A DNA stretch of 64,000 nucleotides from Bacillota bacterium. Lineage in GTDB: Bacteria; Bacillota; Bacilli; Alicyclobacillales; SLC66. Position 1 is the first letter of the stretch, and every line of letters starts with the position of its first letter. The stretch lies in contig JAJZCW010000002.1 of assembly GCA_021828865.1 (NCBI GenBank), positions 62,001 to 126,000 of the forward strand, written 5' to 3'. The position numbers and the translations under genes are program-made. This document shows positions 50,482-60,044 of the stretch, piece after piece. Below the pieces are notes generated by a model that ran no database searches, was not told where the DNA came from, and was given only the letters and a program-made list of their open reading frames with translations.

Positions 50482-51852
50482 CTAAACACTCTCCCCAATG
50501 GATGATGGTTTATCTATTTTCCCAAGCAGATAGCTGTATCCAAGTGTGACAACAGGGGAGAGGTAAGTAAAAAAAGCGAATGGCAGGTACGTGGTCGTAC
50601 GAACGGAAACAGCAGTCGAAAGCATTGCCCCCATCAAATTCCAAGGAATGATGGCGGCCACCACCACGCCGGAATCGGACAACAACCTCACCAACTTGCC
50701 ACGCGGCAGATGCAACCGATCAAACACGCCATTCATCGCTTGTGCTGGCATTATGACGGACATCGATTGTGAAGCAAACAATCCTGCAGCAAACAGGCTG
50801 AAGATGACTGTAACTACTGATGAAGTCCACTCGTTCACACAAAATTTTCCTATATCAAGTAACATGGCCTGGATCGCTCCCACTCTTTCCATCACACCGC
50901 TAAGTGCCGCAGCAAACACGACAAGTAACAGTTCGTCAAAGGTGGGCCATATTCCCCCTGCATAAAATGTTGAATTTTTGTAGATCCTTAAGCCTGTACC
51001 AAACCATGCGGCGTGAAGAATCGAGAACAGGGAGACATGGGCGAGAAGCACCGACATCAGCACCGCCGCAACAATCGATATGATAAAATTCAAATATAAT
51101 GGCAACCGCAAAATGGCAAAAAAGAAAAGGCCAAGAGGAAGCAGCAACCACCACCATGCTGCACTCGCCAGATGGATACTTGCCGTCAGCGGCCAGACGT
51201 GACTATTCTGTTGATGCATCGATAAAAACACTTCTAAAAGCAATGTAAGACCTGCGGATATCATCAGTGTCGGCGTTATATACCGATAATTGTCACTTGA
51301 TTTGGTTCCCGTCATACCCGCCATCAGGTAGACCGTGCTCGAAATGGGAGAACTGCGGTCTCCGATGAGTGCTCCCGAAACTGCCGCCCCAGCCACGACT
51401 CCAAGCGGGCTGCCAAACACCTGCGCCACCCCAATAAACATCGGTCCCACCGCACTGAGTGTCCCCACTGATGACCCAAGCAACATGGATAGCAGTGCAG
51501 TAAACAGGAAACTGATCCAGGGCAGATCCCAGGGCTGGATTAGTGAAATGCCGAGATGGACCATCGCGGTCACCACACCTATTTTCGTCCAAACCGCAAT
51601 TAAAAAAGAAATAATAAGTAAGATGGCGACCACCGCCGCCACTCTGGCAATACCTTTGTAGGCACCTGCAACCAGTTCACCAAGTGGGATGCGGCGCAAA
51701 GAATACAACACCATCGTACCAACGAGTGCAAAAAGCAAAGCAATCCACATGGGCAACCCCGGTACCCATTTGAAAATGAGAAAACCCGCCGCCACCAAAA
51801 CAAGTGGTGCATAAGACAAGTATCTGTTGTTTGCCATCGTTGATCCTGTCAT
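50482..51852 (-). CDS. NhaC-family Na+/H+ (or malate/lactate-type) antiporter
   Basis: A 456-residue, ~12-TM protein. NhaC family features: LGSSVGTLSAVGPMFIGVAQ, VSGALIGDRSSPISSTVYLM and SGVMERVGAIQAMLLDIGKF, plus QSMSVIMPAQAMNGVF. Members exchange Na+ for H+ or malate for lactate; the substrate is not clear. ATG at 51852 has a weak ribosome site; the ATG five codons on (AGG upstream) is an alternative. Its stop is directly followed by the pxpA start, so both are translated from the same RNA. Confidence 0.85.
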   Translation of the reverse strand: MTGSTMANNRYLSYAPLVLVAAGFLIFKWVPGLPMWIALLFALVGTMVLYSLRRIPLGELVAGAYKGIARVAAVVAILLIISFLIAVWTKIGVVTAMVHLGISLIQPWDLPWISFLFTALLSMLLGSSVGTLSAVGPMFIGVAQVFGSPLGVVAGAAVSGALIGDRSSPISSTVYLMAGMTGTKSSDNYRYITPTLMISAGLTLLLEVFLSMHQQNSHVWPLTASIHLASAAWWWLLLPLGLFFFAILRLPLYLNFIISIVAAVLMSVLLAHVSLFSILHAAWFGTGLRIYKNSTFYAGGIWPTFDELLLVVFAAALSGVMERVGAIQAMLLDIGKFCVNEWTSSVVTVIFSLFAAGLFASQSMSVIMPAQAMNGVFDRLHLPRGKLVRLLSDSGVVVAAIIPWNLMGAMLSTAVSVRTTTYLPFAFFTYLSPVVTLGYSYLLGKIDKPSSIGESV

Positions 51853-51972
51853 TCACGTATCTCTTTTCATCTATGTCTGTGACCTGAATCATAGGAACTC
51901 ATATTAAGGTATGCAATAATTGACGTAACCCAAGTAGTGTAAGGGATGCTAACGAAAAAAGGAAACTGGTCG

Positions 51973-53262
51973 GTGATTCAAATGAACTTACAAGCTGAAT
52001 CTGCAAAAAAACACATGTCGCCTACTGTGTGGTATCTACTAATAGCGCTGGCTACAGGTGCCATCGCATGGTGTGCCATGTTCATCATTGTACCATTGCT
52101 GGAAAAAAAGGTTTACTGGTCAAATGAAATATTCGCTTGGATTCATTTGGCGATACTGGGGTCATTATTGACAGGCGCATTCGGGGTAATGTTCCAACTC
52201 ATTCCTATCGCATTTCAAGCTCCCCCATTGCCAAAAAAAGTCGCCATTTGGCATCTGCCACTGCATCTTATCGCCATCTCCATCATGATTTACGGTTTCC
52301 TTCGCATGCAATTTAATCTGGTGGGGGTAGGAGGGAGTCTGCTATTTGTTACCACTTTATTGTACCTACTGCAAGTGTATCGAAGTTATAAAAACGCGAA
52401 TAACAAGACCATTGTCCACCGCAGATTGTGGCTCCCCATACTCGGGCTCGCACTAGTGATGGGGATTGGCATCTGGCAGGCATTTACCCTGCCTGGAACC
52501 GGATTGCCACTGCTATTTTCTCACATCATGATCGGCGTCCTCTGGTTCTGGGGGGGACTTGTTCTCGTCATCAGTTACAAATTCATCCCCATGTTCGTAC
52601 TTAGTCACGGTTATTATGCCAACCTCAACCTCACGTCAGGCCTATACTTCAGCGGAATTTTCCTCGTTGCCATCAGTTCATATTGGCCGTTCCCGGGAGC
52701 ACCACTGCCCTCGCTCTTAGGAACCGTATTTGCGCTTGGCAGCGTCATTCTGTTATTACAGGATGTCCGAAGAATCATCCTCGCAAGAAAGCGTAAACGC
52801 ATTGTTTTTCCGTTAAAAATCAGCATCACCTCCACCATGATCCTAGCCGTTTCGATCGCGCTGTTACTGCTTTCCACACTCGTTCATTCACTTCATTTAG
52901 GCATGATTGCAGGATACTTGTTCTATTTTGGCGGAATGGTTCCACTTCTAATGGGGTATTCGCAAAAAATCGTGCCCTTTCTCTATTACGAGTATCGTTT
53001 CAGCCACGCTCCGGACAGAAAAAACGCGCCACTAATCGACGAGATGGTCCCTCATCTTCCAGCGCGCCTCGCCATGAACCTCTACGCGATCAGCGTAGCA
53101 CTTGGTTGTCTACTTTTTATTCTCTACCAGTTCATTCCCAGCACATTGCTGCCGTCCATTTTTATTCTGCTCAGCATATTGGGTGCCATCGCCTTTACCA
53201 TCCTTCTGGTCAGCCTAATCACGGTCCTCCGAAGCGGAGGAAAAAGACCGCTAGAAACATAA
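51973..53262 (+). CDS. NnrS/heme-copper oxidase-like 12-TM membrane protein
   Basis: A 429-residue protein with about 12 TM helices and membrane His residues spaced as in heme-copper oxidase/NnrS proteins: AWIHLAILGSLLTGAFGVMF (with FQLIPIAFQ after), WHLPLHLIAIS, SHIMIGVLWFWGG, FVLSHGYYANLN and HLGMIAGYLFYFGGMVPLLM. I do not recognise an exact family. GTG at 51973 has AAAGGA nine bases upstream; ATGs at 51946 and 51982 are alternatives. A role in NO or heme handling is suggested by the DUF488 and Crp/Fnr neighbours only. Confidence 0.55.
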   Translation: MIQMNLQAESAKKHMSPTVWYLLIALATGAIAWCAMFIIVPLLEKKVYWSNEIFAWIHLAILGSLLTGAFGVMFQLIPIAFQAPPLPKKVAIWHLPLHLIAISIMIYGFLRMQFNLVGVGGSLLFVTTLLYLLQVYRSYKNANNKTIVHRRLWLPILGLALVMGIGIWQAFTLPGTGLPLLFSHIMIGVLWFWGGLVLVISYKFIPMFVLSHGYYANLNLTSGLYFSGIFLVAISSYWPFPGAPLPSLLGTVFALGSVILLLQDVRRIILARKRKRIVFPLKISITSTMILAVSIALLLLSTLVHSLHLGMIAGYLFYFGGMVPLLMGYSQKIVPFLYYEYRFSHAPDRKNAPLIDEMVPHLPARLAMNLYAISVALGCLLFILYQFIPSTLLPSIFILLSILGAIAFTILLVSLITVLRSGGKRPLET

Positions 53263-53356
53263 AAAATAAGTATCAGCAATGTCACAGGATTGAAATACAC
53301 GGGATGTATCATCGATTTAAGAAGTGGAACGCATCTTTGGTCATGAAGAGGTGCTG

Positions 53357-53785
53357 ATGATCTTGAGCACTGCCAATCTTATTTGCATCAAAAGAATTTA
53401 CGATGTTCCGCAACCCTCTGATGGAACAAGAGTGTTGATCGACCGCCTATGGCCAAGAGGACTACCTCGCAAAAAAGCTCAAATCGACGAGTGGATGAAG
53501 GACATTGCACCTAGTGCAGAACTAAGACAGTGGTTTTCGCACATCCCGGAACGCTATCCTGTATTTAGCGCACTTTACGAGAGGGAACTCTTAGAGGATC
53601 CGCTGCACGTGGAGCTGCTGATGAAGCTCAAAAAATACCAAGAACGTAATACGCTGACACTCCTTTATGGCGCGAAAAACGAACTACAAAACCATGCACA
53701 GGTGCTGTTGCGGGTATTGACGAGAGTGTGTGAAGTGGCGCCTCACGTTTACGAACAAACCATTCAGACAGTACGGAGCAATTGA
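53357..53785 (+). CDS. DUF488 (YeaO-like) protein
   Basis: A 142-residue protein. The family core is RIYDVPQPSDGTRVLIDRLW with PRGLPRKKAQIDEWMKDIAP and LRQWFSHIPERYPVF. YeaO-like proteins are small, soluble, of unknown function and often linked to oxygen, nitrite or heme genes. ATG at 53357 with GAGGTG five bases upstream; the 5' frame is open 11 codons longer. The 3' end overlaps the Crp/Fnr gene by 22 bases, tail to tail. Confidence 0.85.
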   Translation: MILSTANLICIKRIYDVPQPSDGTRVLIDRLWPRGLPRKKAQIDEWMKDIAPSAELRQWFSHIPERYPVFSALYERELLEDPLHVELLMKLKKYQERNTLTLLYGAKNELQNHAQVLLRVLTRVCEVAPHVYEQTIQTVRSN

Positions 53786-54426
53786 TTACTGATCCAGATG
53801 CCATTTGTCTCCATTTTGATGGTGCCTTGTTTTTTCATATCATTTAAGATTCGGTTGACCGTCTCCCTAGTGGTTCCAATCATGTTAGCTAACTCCCGGT
53901 TCGTCACGCGGAGAGAGAGAAATCTTCCGTCCTCTTTTTGTTCTCCATACCATTCACTCAAATGAACGAGCGTTTGCAAAATCCGGTCACTCGCGTTTTG
54001 CAAGGTAACATCCTGCAGCTTTTGCTGTAATTCAAGAATTTTTTTGCTGAGTACACGCAAAACCGACATCGCGATTTGCGGTTCTTTCATTAAAAGTTGC
54101 TCAAATTTATGCACAGGGATTAACGCCAACTGCACATCGGTCACCGTCTGCGCCGTACCTGGGTAGGGTGATTCGTCAAAAAAACCCACATGGGGAAACA
54201 TATCGCCCGCTTTTAAGAACGATACAATTTGCTCCCTTCCCTCTTCATCCACTTTCGAAACCTTCACGGTACCAGAGCGGACAAAGTACACCGCCGTTTT
54301 ATCCTCGCCCTCAAAAAAAACAAACTGACCACGTTCCAATTGTTGCATATGCACCAATTTCTCGACTTCCGCCAATTGGCTATCTGTTAACGGTCGAAAA
54401 ATGGGAATGCCTTTCAACCATTCCAT
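53764..54426 (-). CDS. Crp/Fnr-family transcriptional regulator
   Basis: A 220-residue regulator. The cNMP-binding beta-barrel spans residues 1-115 (ERGQFVFFEGEDKTAVYFVR, SGTVKVSKVDEEGREQIVSF), then the long dimer helix, then the HTH RVTNRELANMIGTTRETVNR ILNDMKKQG (split for length). There is no N- or C-terminal Cys cluster, so it is not an oxygen-labile Fnr like E. coli; it is closer to ArcR/Crp. HTH recognition TTRETVNR is near-standard. Divergent from acsA. Candidate targets with TGTGA-type dyads lie in its own upstream region, near metY and near fixA. Confidence 0.9.
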   Translation of the reverse strand: MEWLKGIPIFRPLTDSQLAEVEKLVHMQQLERGQFVFFEGEDKTAVYFVRSGTVKVSKVDEEGREQIVSFLKAGDMFPHVGFFDESPYPGTAQTVTDVQLALIPVHKFEQLLMKEPQIAMSVLRVLSKKILELQQKLQDVTLQNASDRILQTLVHLSEWYGEQKEDGRFLSLRVTNRELANMIGTTRETVNRILNDMKKQGTIKMETNGIWISNQLLRTV

Positions 54427-54553
54427 GCGCTCACCTCAGTTGTCTATATAGTACACATTATCACACCGAGGCATTAATTGAACATTCAGCTCGAACCATT
54501 TCTTATATATAACAGACACAAAAAATTCAATTTTGAAGATCTTAAAAGAATTT

Positions 54554-54571
54554 TGTGATCAATCTATCTCA
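54554..54571. promoter_or_regulatory. TGTGA-N8-TCTCA dyad in the crp/fnr-acsA intergenic region
   Basis: TGTGA (54554-54558), TCAATCTA, TCTCA (54567-54571). It has the same N8 spacing as the perfect dyad in the metY region, with one mismatch. It lies between the divergent Crp/Fnr gene and acsA, so could be an autoregulatory site. Confidence 0.35.
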
Positions 54572-54587
54572 TTCATCTTTTATAATG

Positions 54588-54596
54588 TGCTATACT
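54588..54596 (+). promoter_or_regulatory. Extended -10 promoter of acsA
   Basis: TGCTATACT (TGn plus TATACT). A second TATAAT is ten bases upstream. The cre site begins about 28 bases after the expected start of transcription. Confidence 0.55.
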
Positions 54597-54630
54597 ACAG
54601 GACAAAAGAATTGTCGTTTTTTGCGTTATA

Positions 54631-54644
54631 TGTAAACGCTTACT
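54631..54644. promoter_or_regulatory. CcpA cre site of acsA
   Basis: TGTAAACGCTTACT, a perfect match to the cre consensus TGWAARCGYTWNCW. Located downstream of the promoter, where CcpA would act as a roadblock, giving glucose repression of acetate use as known for B. subtilis acsA. Confidence 0.85.
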
Positions 54645-54688
54645 GAATGGCAATTCAGAATATAGATAAAATAACAAGGAGGAGTAAG

Positions 54689-56644
54689 ATGACTACGAAC
54701 CCAGAAAAATTGGATACCCTTTTGAGTGAGGATCGGGCTTTTGCGCCATCGGAAGCATTCAAGGCCAAAGCCAACTTCAACGATCCCGGTATCTATGAAC
54801 GAGCGGCAGCAGACCCTGAAGCCTACTGGGCAGAACAGGCGCAGAACCTCACCTGGTTTGAACCATTTACAAAAACACTGGAATGGAACCCTCCCCATGC
54901 CAAATGGTATTTAAACGGAAAATTGAATGCAACTTATAACCTTGTCGATCGTCATCGCGTGGGAGAACGCAAGAATAAAGCAGCGATCATTTGGGAAGGC
55001 GAACCTGGTGACAGCAAGGTTTTCACCTACGATATGCTGGGGCGCGAAGTGGATAAGGCCGCTCACATGCTGAAATCCCTCGGTGTCAAAAAAGGCGATC
55101 GCGTCATGATCTATTTGCCGATGATCCCGGAACTGCCAGTTGCCATGATGGCTTGTGCGAAAATTGGCGCGATTCACTCGGTGGTCTTTGCAGGGTTTTC
55201 TTCTGCATCATTAAAGGATCGCATTCTGGACGCTGACGCCAAACTACTCATTACCGCAGACGCCGGCTGGAGGCGTGGCAATCAGGTCCCTCTCAAAAAC
55301 AACGCGGATGTCGCTGTGGAAGATACTCCAATCGAAAAAGTGCTTGTTGTCGAACGCATCGGTAAGGATTCCGGTGCCACCATGCAGGAGGGCCGTGACG
55401 TCTTCTGGCACGACCTGATTAAAGCCGCTCCGAGCGATCCCTTCCCTGCTGAGCCGATGGATGCGGAAGACATTCTATACATTCTCTATACCTCTGGAAC
55501 CACAGGTAAACCAAAAGGAATCGTGCACACCACTGGTGGCTATCTGGTGGGCGCCAACACATCGATGCGCAGTGTCTTTGACCTTAAAGATGACGATATC
55601 TTCTGGTGTTCGGCGGACATCGGGTGGGTAACAGGCCACACCTATATCGTATACGGGCCATTGTCTGCTGGCGCAACGCTTGTCATGTACGAAGGTGCTC
55701 CTGACTTCCCTGATCGCGACAGGTTTTGGGAAATTATCGAAAAATACGGCGTCACCATTTTCTATACTGCGCCAACCTCTATTCGCACCTTTATGAAATG
55801 GGGTCCTCAGTATGTGGAGCGCCATAACCTTGATTCTTTGAGACTGATGGGCACCGTGGGTGAACCCATCAACCCGGAAGCATGGATGTGGTACCACGAA
55901 CACGTTGGGCATGAACGCTGCCCGATTGTGGATACTTGGTGGCAAACCGAGACAGGCAGTGCGATGATCGCACCACTACCTGGACTTGTCACTACAAAAC
56001 CAGGCTCTGCCACCCGTGCCGTACCAGGCGTTGCCGTAGACGTAGTGGATGAAAACGGCGATCCTGTGCAACCTGGTGCAGGCGGCTATCTCGTCATTAC
56101 CAAACCTTGGCCTTCCATGTTGCGTACTATTTGGAGAGATGATGAACGCTTCCAGAAGACCTACTTTGGCAAATATCCTAGCATCTATTTGCCTGGTGAT
56201 GGCGCACACCTTGATGAGGACCGCTACCTATGGATCCTTGGGCGTATTGATGACGTCATCAACGTTTCCGGTCACCGCATCGGTACCATGGAAGTGGAGA
56301 GTGCGCTAGTTGACCACAAGTCCGTAGCGGAAGCGGCTGTGATAGGAAGGTCCCATGAAATTAAAGGACAGGCTATTACCGCCTTTGTGACACTGAAGGA
56401 AGGTATTTCTGCAACTGACGATCTCGTGACAGAATTGAAACATCACGTGGTAGAGAAAATCGGTGCCATGGCAAGACCGGAAGAAATTCTTTTCACGGCA
56501 GAACTGCCAAAAACACGTAGCGCCAAGATCATGCGCAGGTTGTTGCGGGATATTGCAGAAGGAAGAGCTATTGGTGATACGACCACACTGGCCGATCCAA
56601 GTGTCATTGACATGCTGAAACAACAGTATTCGGATAAAGAATAA
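54689..56644 (+). CDS. acsA: Acetyl-CoA synthetase (AMP-forming)
   Basis: A 651-residue enzyme. N-terminal [20 protein letters not shown], adenylate P-loop [70 protein letters not shown] and the catalytic Lys with its acetylation-site context [15 protein letters not shown]. Length and motifs are those of Acs. ATG at 54689 with AAGGAGGAGTAAG upstream. Works with the SatP-type transporter 1 kb downstream; both have cre sites. Confidence 0.97.
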   Translation: MTTNPEKLDTLLSEDRAFAPSEAFKAKANFNDPGIYERAAADPEAYWAEQAQNLTWFEPFTKTLEWNPPHAKWYLNGKLNATYNLVDRHRVGERKNKAAIIWEGEPGDSKVFTYDMLGREVDKAAHMLKSLGVKKGDRVMIYLPMIPELPVAMMACAKIGAIHSVVFAGFSSASLKDRILDADAKLLITADAGWRRGNQVPLKNNADVAVEDTPIEKVLVVERIGKDSGATMQEGRDVFWHDLIKAAPSDPFPAEPMDAEDILYILYTSGTTGKPKGIVHTTGGYLVGANTSMRSVFDLKDDDIFWCSADIGWVTGHTYIVYGPLSAGATLVMYEGAPDFPDRDRFWEIIEKYGVTIFYTAPTSIRTFMKWGPQYVERHNLDSLRLMGTVGEPINPEAWMWYHEHVGHERCPIVDTWWQTETGSAMIAPLPGLVTTKPGSATRAVPGVAVDVVDENGDPVQPGAGGYLVITKPWPSMLRTIWRDDERFQKTYFGKYPSIYLPGDGAHLDEDRYLWILGRIDDVINVSGHRIGTMEVESALVDHKSVAEAAVIGRSHEIKGQAITAFVTLKEGISATDDLVTELKHHVVEKIGAMARPEEILFTAELPKTRSAKIMRRLLRDIAEGRAIGDTTTLADPSVIDMLKQQYSDKE

Positions 56645-56656
56645 TATACATCTCAA

Positions 56657-56688
56657 AAGCCAGGGAGGTTGCCTTCCTGGCTTTTTTT
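56657..56688 (+). terminator. Terminator of acsA
   Basis: AGCCAGG / CCTGGCT (extended by GAGG/CTTC pairs) followed by seven T. Confidence 0.9.
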
Positions 56689-56696
56689 GTTCTGCA

Positions 56697-57083
56697 TCAT
56701 TCTTCTTTTTCTCGATTGAAACGGTTCCAAAATAACCTCAGCAACAAAAGTACCGCAAACACCGCCGTCTCAAACACCAGTGTTTGGTTGTTATGAGCAA
56801 GCAGCATTTTTCTCCCCATTACCGTCAGCAGGAGATCCAGAAGCCTAGCAGGCGCTAGTGTTCGCAATAAATCTAAAAATTCATAGACAAGAATCAGGGC
56901 AAAAAGATCGTCGACAAACGAATAAAAATCAGTAAAAACAACGCGTGGATTGACGACAAGAATATACCATTTCAGCGCAAAGCCAATGATCCCAAGCGCG
57001 AGTATCAACAAGATCAAGATAACGATTGCCCATCGAAAATAATTGGAAATATGCGAGATAAATTTTAAGAGTCGTTGTTTCAA
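56697..57083 (-). CDS. PsiE-family phosphate-starvation-inducible-like membrane protein
   Basis: A 128-residue, four-TM protein. The segment FTDFYSFVDDLFALILVYEF followed by LDLLRTLAPAR is the PsiE-family pattern. In E. coli psiE is induced by phosphate starvation, but the function is unknown; here it is far from pst and no Pho box is seen. TTG start with GGAAGGTG seven bases upstream. Tail to tail with acsA, separated by the terminator. Confidence 0.75.
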   Translation of the reverse strand: MKQRLLKFISHISNYFRWAIVILILLILALGIIGFALKWYILVVNPRVVFTDFYSFVDDLFALILVYEFLDLLRTLAPARLLDLLLTVMGRKMLLAHNNQTLVFETAVFAVLLLLRLFWNRFNREKEE

Positions 57084-57217
57084 ATTGCTTCACCTTCCAT
57101 ATTACCATTTTTAATGTTGTATACATCTACAATATAACCTATTTCTAAGTGGTTGATATGCCGTCGAATGTTGCAACCGATTGTCTTGACGCCATGAAAT
57201 GTGGAGTTTTATTTTCC

Positions 57218-57246
57218 TTGCACGAAGTGAATGGCAAAAATACAAT
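57218..57246 (+). promoter_or_regulatory. Sigma-A promoter of the SinI-like gene
   Basis: -35 TTGCAC (57218-57223), 17-bp spacer, -10 TACAAT (57241-57246), 55 bases before the start codon. Confidence 0.7.
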
Positions 57247-57300
57247 CAAAATATGAATACTAGATTAGATGGAGAGTACTAGAAAGAAGGGCGCTTAGTG

Positions 57301-57507
57301 ATGGAGTTATATTCGGCAAACGACTGGACAGAATTGTCGGAATGGATTCAATTGATCATTGCTGCCAGAAAACAAGGATTGTCAAGAAACGAAGTTCGCT
57401 TTTTTCTAGGATTAATTGCAAGCGAAGTACCAGAAGTCGATCCAAATAGGCTATTCAATAAATCAACCTCTCACCATATCACCACAACAGCAATAGTGAA
57501 TCCTTGA
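57301..57507 (+). CDS. SinI-like small antirepressor
   Basis: A 68-residue protein. WTELSEWIQLIIAARKQGLS followed by RNEVRFFLGLIASE corresponds to the SinI domain (WVELMVEAKEANISPEEIRKYL in B. subtilis SinI, split: WVELM, EAKE, ISPEEIRKYL). The remaining tail is polar and ends IVNP, like TVNPF at the end of SinI. Such proteins bind SinR through this helix-turn-helix-like pair and relieve biofilm gene repression. ATG at 57301 with AAGGGCG seven bases upstream. No sinR is in the window. Between acsA and satP, on its own promoter. Confidence 0.8.
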   Translation: MELYSANDWTELSEWIQLIIAARKQGLSRNEVRFFLGLIASEVPEVDPNRLFNKSTSHHITTTAIVNP

Positions 57508-57584
57508 TTCAACTCCACTCACCCATCATTTCCCATGATATCACTCGTTTTTTGTGTCCGAAATGTGAACTCCCTGTCACTAGA

Positions 57585-57613
57585 TTGACAAATTAACTGA
57601 TATTTCGTAGAAT
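57585..57613 (+). promoter_or_regulatory. Promoter of the acetate transporter gene
   Basis: -35 TTGACA (57585-57590, consensus), 17-bp spacer, -10 TAGAAT (57608-57613). Confidence 0.8.
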
Positions 57614-57625
57614 TCTAATAAGAAA

Positions 57626-57639
57626 TTAAAGCGCTTTCA
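57626..57639. promoter_or_regulatory. cre-like site of the acetate transporter gene
   Basis: TTAAAGCGCTTTCA; on the other strand TGAAAGCGCTTTAA, one mismatch from the cre consensus. It covers roughly +6 to +19 after the promoter above. Confidence 0.72.
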
Positions 57640-57664
57640 TTCCAATATAAAGGGGGCTGAAGGG

Positions 57665-58246
57665 ATGAGTGATAAGCCTGTAGTCATTGCGGATCCAGGT
57701 CCGCTCGGACTTGCCGCATTCGGCATTACTACTGTCATCCTTAGTTTGATTAATGCCGGGTTAATGCCTGGCACCATCATGACCGTGGTCTTGCAATTGG
57801 CTTTGGTGTATGGTGGAGCATCGCAATTATTTGCAGGAATGTGGGAGTTTCGCAAAGGCAACACGTTTGGTGCCACCGCGTTTACGTCCTACGGTGCATT
57901 CTGGATTTCATTCTATCTTCTTGTCAACAATGCAGCAGCGATGGGTAAAGACGCAGGCGCAGGAATTGGAATTTATCTTTTGATGTGGGGTGTCTTCTCA
58001 CTCTATATGTTCTTCGGTACTTTCTATGCCAATAAAATGTTGTTCTTCATCTTCTTATTCTTAACCATCACATTCATCTTGCTTGCCATTGCTAACTTCA
58101 GCGGATCAAGCGCAGCCATTGGTGGATGGTTCGGACTGATAACAGGTATTCTTGCACTTTATACGTCTGCTGCAGGTGTCATCAACGCACAGGCTGGAAA
58201 AGTGGTTTGGCCGGTAGGCACTGCTTTCCTCAAGCAAAATTCATAA
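57665..58246 (+). CDS. Acetate uptake transporter, GPR1/FUN34/YaaH (SatP) family
   Basis: A 193-residue, six-TM protein. The family N-terminal motif NPAPLGL is DPGPLGLAAFGITT here, with the first Asn replaced by Asp and Ala by Gly. SQLFAGMWEFRKGNTFGATA, TSYGAFWISF and ITFILLAIANFSG are typical, as is the narrow-constriction region. Imports acetate, probably with H+. AAAGGGGG upstream of ATG. Supplies AcsA; both genes have cre sites. Confidence 0.93.
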   Translation: MSDKPVVIADPGPLGLAAFGITTVILSLINAGLMPGTIMTVVLQLALVYGGASQLFAGMWEFRKGNTFGATAFTSYGAFWISFYLLVNNAAAMGKDAGAGIGIYLLMWGVFSLYMFFGTFYANKMLFFIFLFLTITFILLAIANFSGSSAAIGGWFGLITGILALYTSAAGVINAQAGKVVWPVGTAFLKQNS

Positions 58247-58281
58247 TAGTAAGTTCAAATACAGTGTGTAACAACCCAAAA

Positions 58282-58312
58282 AAAGGGGATAGGACAAGTG
58301 CCTATCCCCTTT
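58282..58312. terminator. Bidirectional terminator between satP-type and MCP genes
   Basis: AAAGGGGATAGG / CCTATCCCCTTT with a 7-nt loop. On the minus strand seven U follow, so it mainly terminates the chemoreceptor gene; on the plus strand the U-tract is short. Confidence 0.88.
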
Positions 58313-58324
58313 CAATTTGACACA

Positions 58325-59935
58325 TCAACTCACTTGGAACCGTTCGAGTTCTTCACTCAATGATTTGAAGACGACTGTTAAATGTTGCACTGCTTCAGAA
58401 ATGTCCAGCAACTGTTCCGTCTGATGCTTGCTTGCCCCGCGAATACCATCCACCTGTAATTCAAACTGAGAGGTGATTTTTAATATCTCGTTGACATTTA
58501 ATAGTATTTCTTCACGGAACTGTTGCGTTTCCCTTACCTGAGCCCGGGTTTTTTCCATCTGTTCTTTTAACGTATTGATGCCGCCCACCACATTACCCAC
58601 TTCACCGGTTAACTCCTGAAAACTTGCTTGACTAATCCGTATAGCATTTTCCTGTTCTGTCGCGGTCTCGCTAGTCGAACTCATAAAGGTACTCAATTCC
58701 TGCACAGCATCTCGCACCCTGTTGGTCAATTCATCTGTCTCATCGGAAAGTTTGCCGATCTCTTCTGCAACCACCGAAAAACCCTTTCCAAACTCCCCTG
58801 CGCGGGCTGCTTCAATACTAGCATTTAATGAGAGCATTCTTGTCTGATTGGAAATCTCTCCAATCTCCATCGCCCACGCCTTGATTTGTTCCACCTGCTG
58901 AAGTAATTGGTTAAAATTCTCTGCAAACTGATTCATAACGGATACAGTATTGGTCATATGTTGTTCGATATTTCCCATGCTTCGTCCAGCATTTGTCACC
59001 AGGTTATTGATATCACTTAAAATGGCCTGTGATTCAGTGACCTCCTGGTTGATTCGATTCATTTTCCCGGCAATGTTTTCAAGTTCACCAGATGAATTGG
59101 TGAGTAAAGTATTCTGCTTGATGGCTCCATTGCTCATATCCTCCACGCCTGCGCCCAATTCTTCGGCTCCTGCGTATATTTCATTAAGCGCTGTCGAGGA
59201 TTCCTCTACCCCTTCATTCACACTGATGGAAGCCGAATGAATTCTTTTGATAATGGAGACAATACCGATACTGACTTTATTCAGTTCAAAGTGCAATTGG
59301 CCCCACTCATCTCGAGCCTTTGGATGCAACTGATGATTCAGCTCGCCACTTGCCATCGTTCGCATAAACTGGATAGTTTGCCGATAAAACTTCCGAAACT
59401 GGTATCCTTCATTCATGACAATGATACCTGCCACCACCATTATTCCCGCGATCCAATAGTTTTTGGTGATTACCGCATCGACGATTCCCGCCAATTGCAA
59501 TACACCAAAAGGAACCCCCACTTTTAATTCCCTGCTTATCCCTTTTAAAATCGTACCAGAACGCAGAACATACATTTTTTTACCCTGGTAATAGACAGGT
59601 GTGGAAACATCGACAAGCCGTTCTCCTGTATTTCTGGGATAAAAAAAAGCTTCCGTCTTGATTACAGCAGCGCATTTCAACCCCACAGGGTCTGTGAAAT
59701 ATACCGCTTCTCTCAGATGATTGGTGTGGATTTCTCCATAACCATCAGGCTTGACGAGCACAAAATACTCCAAATTGCCCAAGTGCTTTTTCAAAATTGC
59801 CCGAATTTCCGCTTTTGATTCATTTGACATTCCATGGTGGCGATTCAGCGCTTGCTCTACCTCACGAGCTGTCAGTTCCACCTGTAAGCTTTGTTGTTTT
59901 ACCATTTTTCTTGGTAGTTTTTTCTCTTCTGACAT
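58325..59935 (-). CDS. Methyl-accepting chemotaxis protein
   Basis: A 536-residue chemoreceptor. The N-terminal ~140 residues have no early TM segment and precede a hydrophobic pair near 165-195 ([31 protein letters not shown]), so sensing may be cytoplasmic or membrane-associated. A HAMP-like linker follows, then the signalling domain with the hairpin tip [43 protein letters not shown] (conserved core [25 protein letters not shown]). ATG at 59935 with AAGGAAGGG seven bases upstream. Not next to other che genes. Confidence 0.9.
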   Translation of the reverse strand: MSEEKKLPRKMVKQQSLQVELTAREVEQALNRHHGMSNESKAEIRAILKKHLGNLEYFVLVKPDGYGEIHTNHLREAVYFTDPVGLKCAAVIKTEAFFYPRNTGERLVDVSTPVYYQGKKMYVLRSGTILKGISRELKVGVPFGVLQLAGIVDAVITKNYWIAGIMVVAGIIVMNEGYQFRKFYRQTIQFMRTMASGELNHQLHPKARDEWGQLHFELNKVSIGIVSIIKRIHSASISVNEGVEESSTALNEIYAGAEELGAGVEDMSNGAIKQNTLLTNSSGELENIAGKMNRINQEVTESQAILSDINNLVTNAGRSMGNIEQHMTNTVSVMNQFAENFNQLLQQVEQIKAWAMEIGEISNQTRMLSLNASIEAARAGEFGKGFSVVAEEIGKLSDETDELTNRVRDAVQELSTFMSSTSETATEQENAIRISQASFQELTGEVGNVVGGINTLKEQMEKTRAQVRETQQFREEILLNVNEILKITSQFELQVDGIRGASKHQTEQLLDISEAVQHLTVVFKSLSEELERFQVS

Positions 59936-60044
59936 TAAAGAACCCTTCCTTCGTGATAGCGCTTGCACTATACCGATTATGTTAAAATGCTATTATCTTT
60001 TCATTAAATAATTCATCCATATCACAAGTAGTAAGGTGACCCAG

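Noticed and set aside
57560..57584. Possible transporter-gene riboswitch upstream of the acetate transporter
   Set aside because: The leader is only about 45 nt from the predicted start to the ATG and holds just the cre site and ribosome site.
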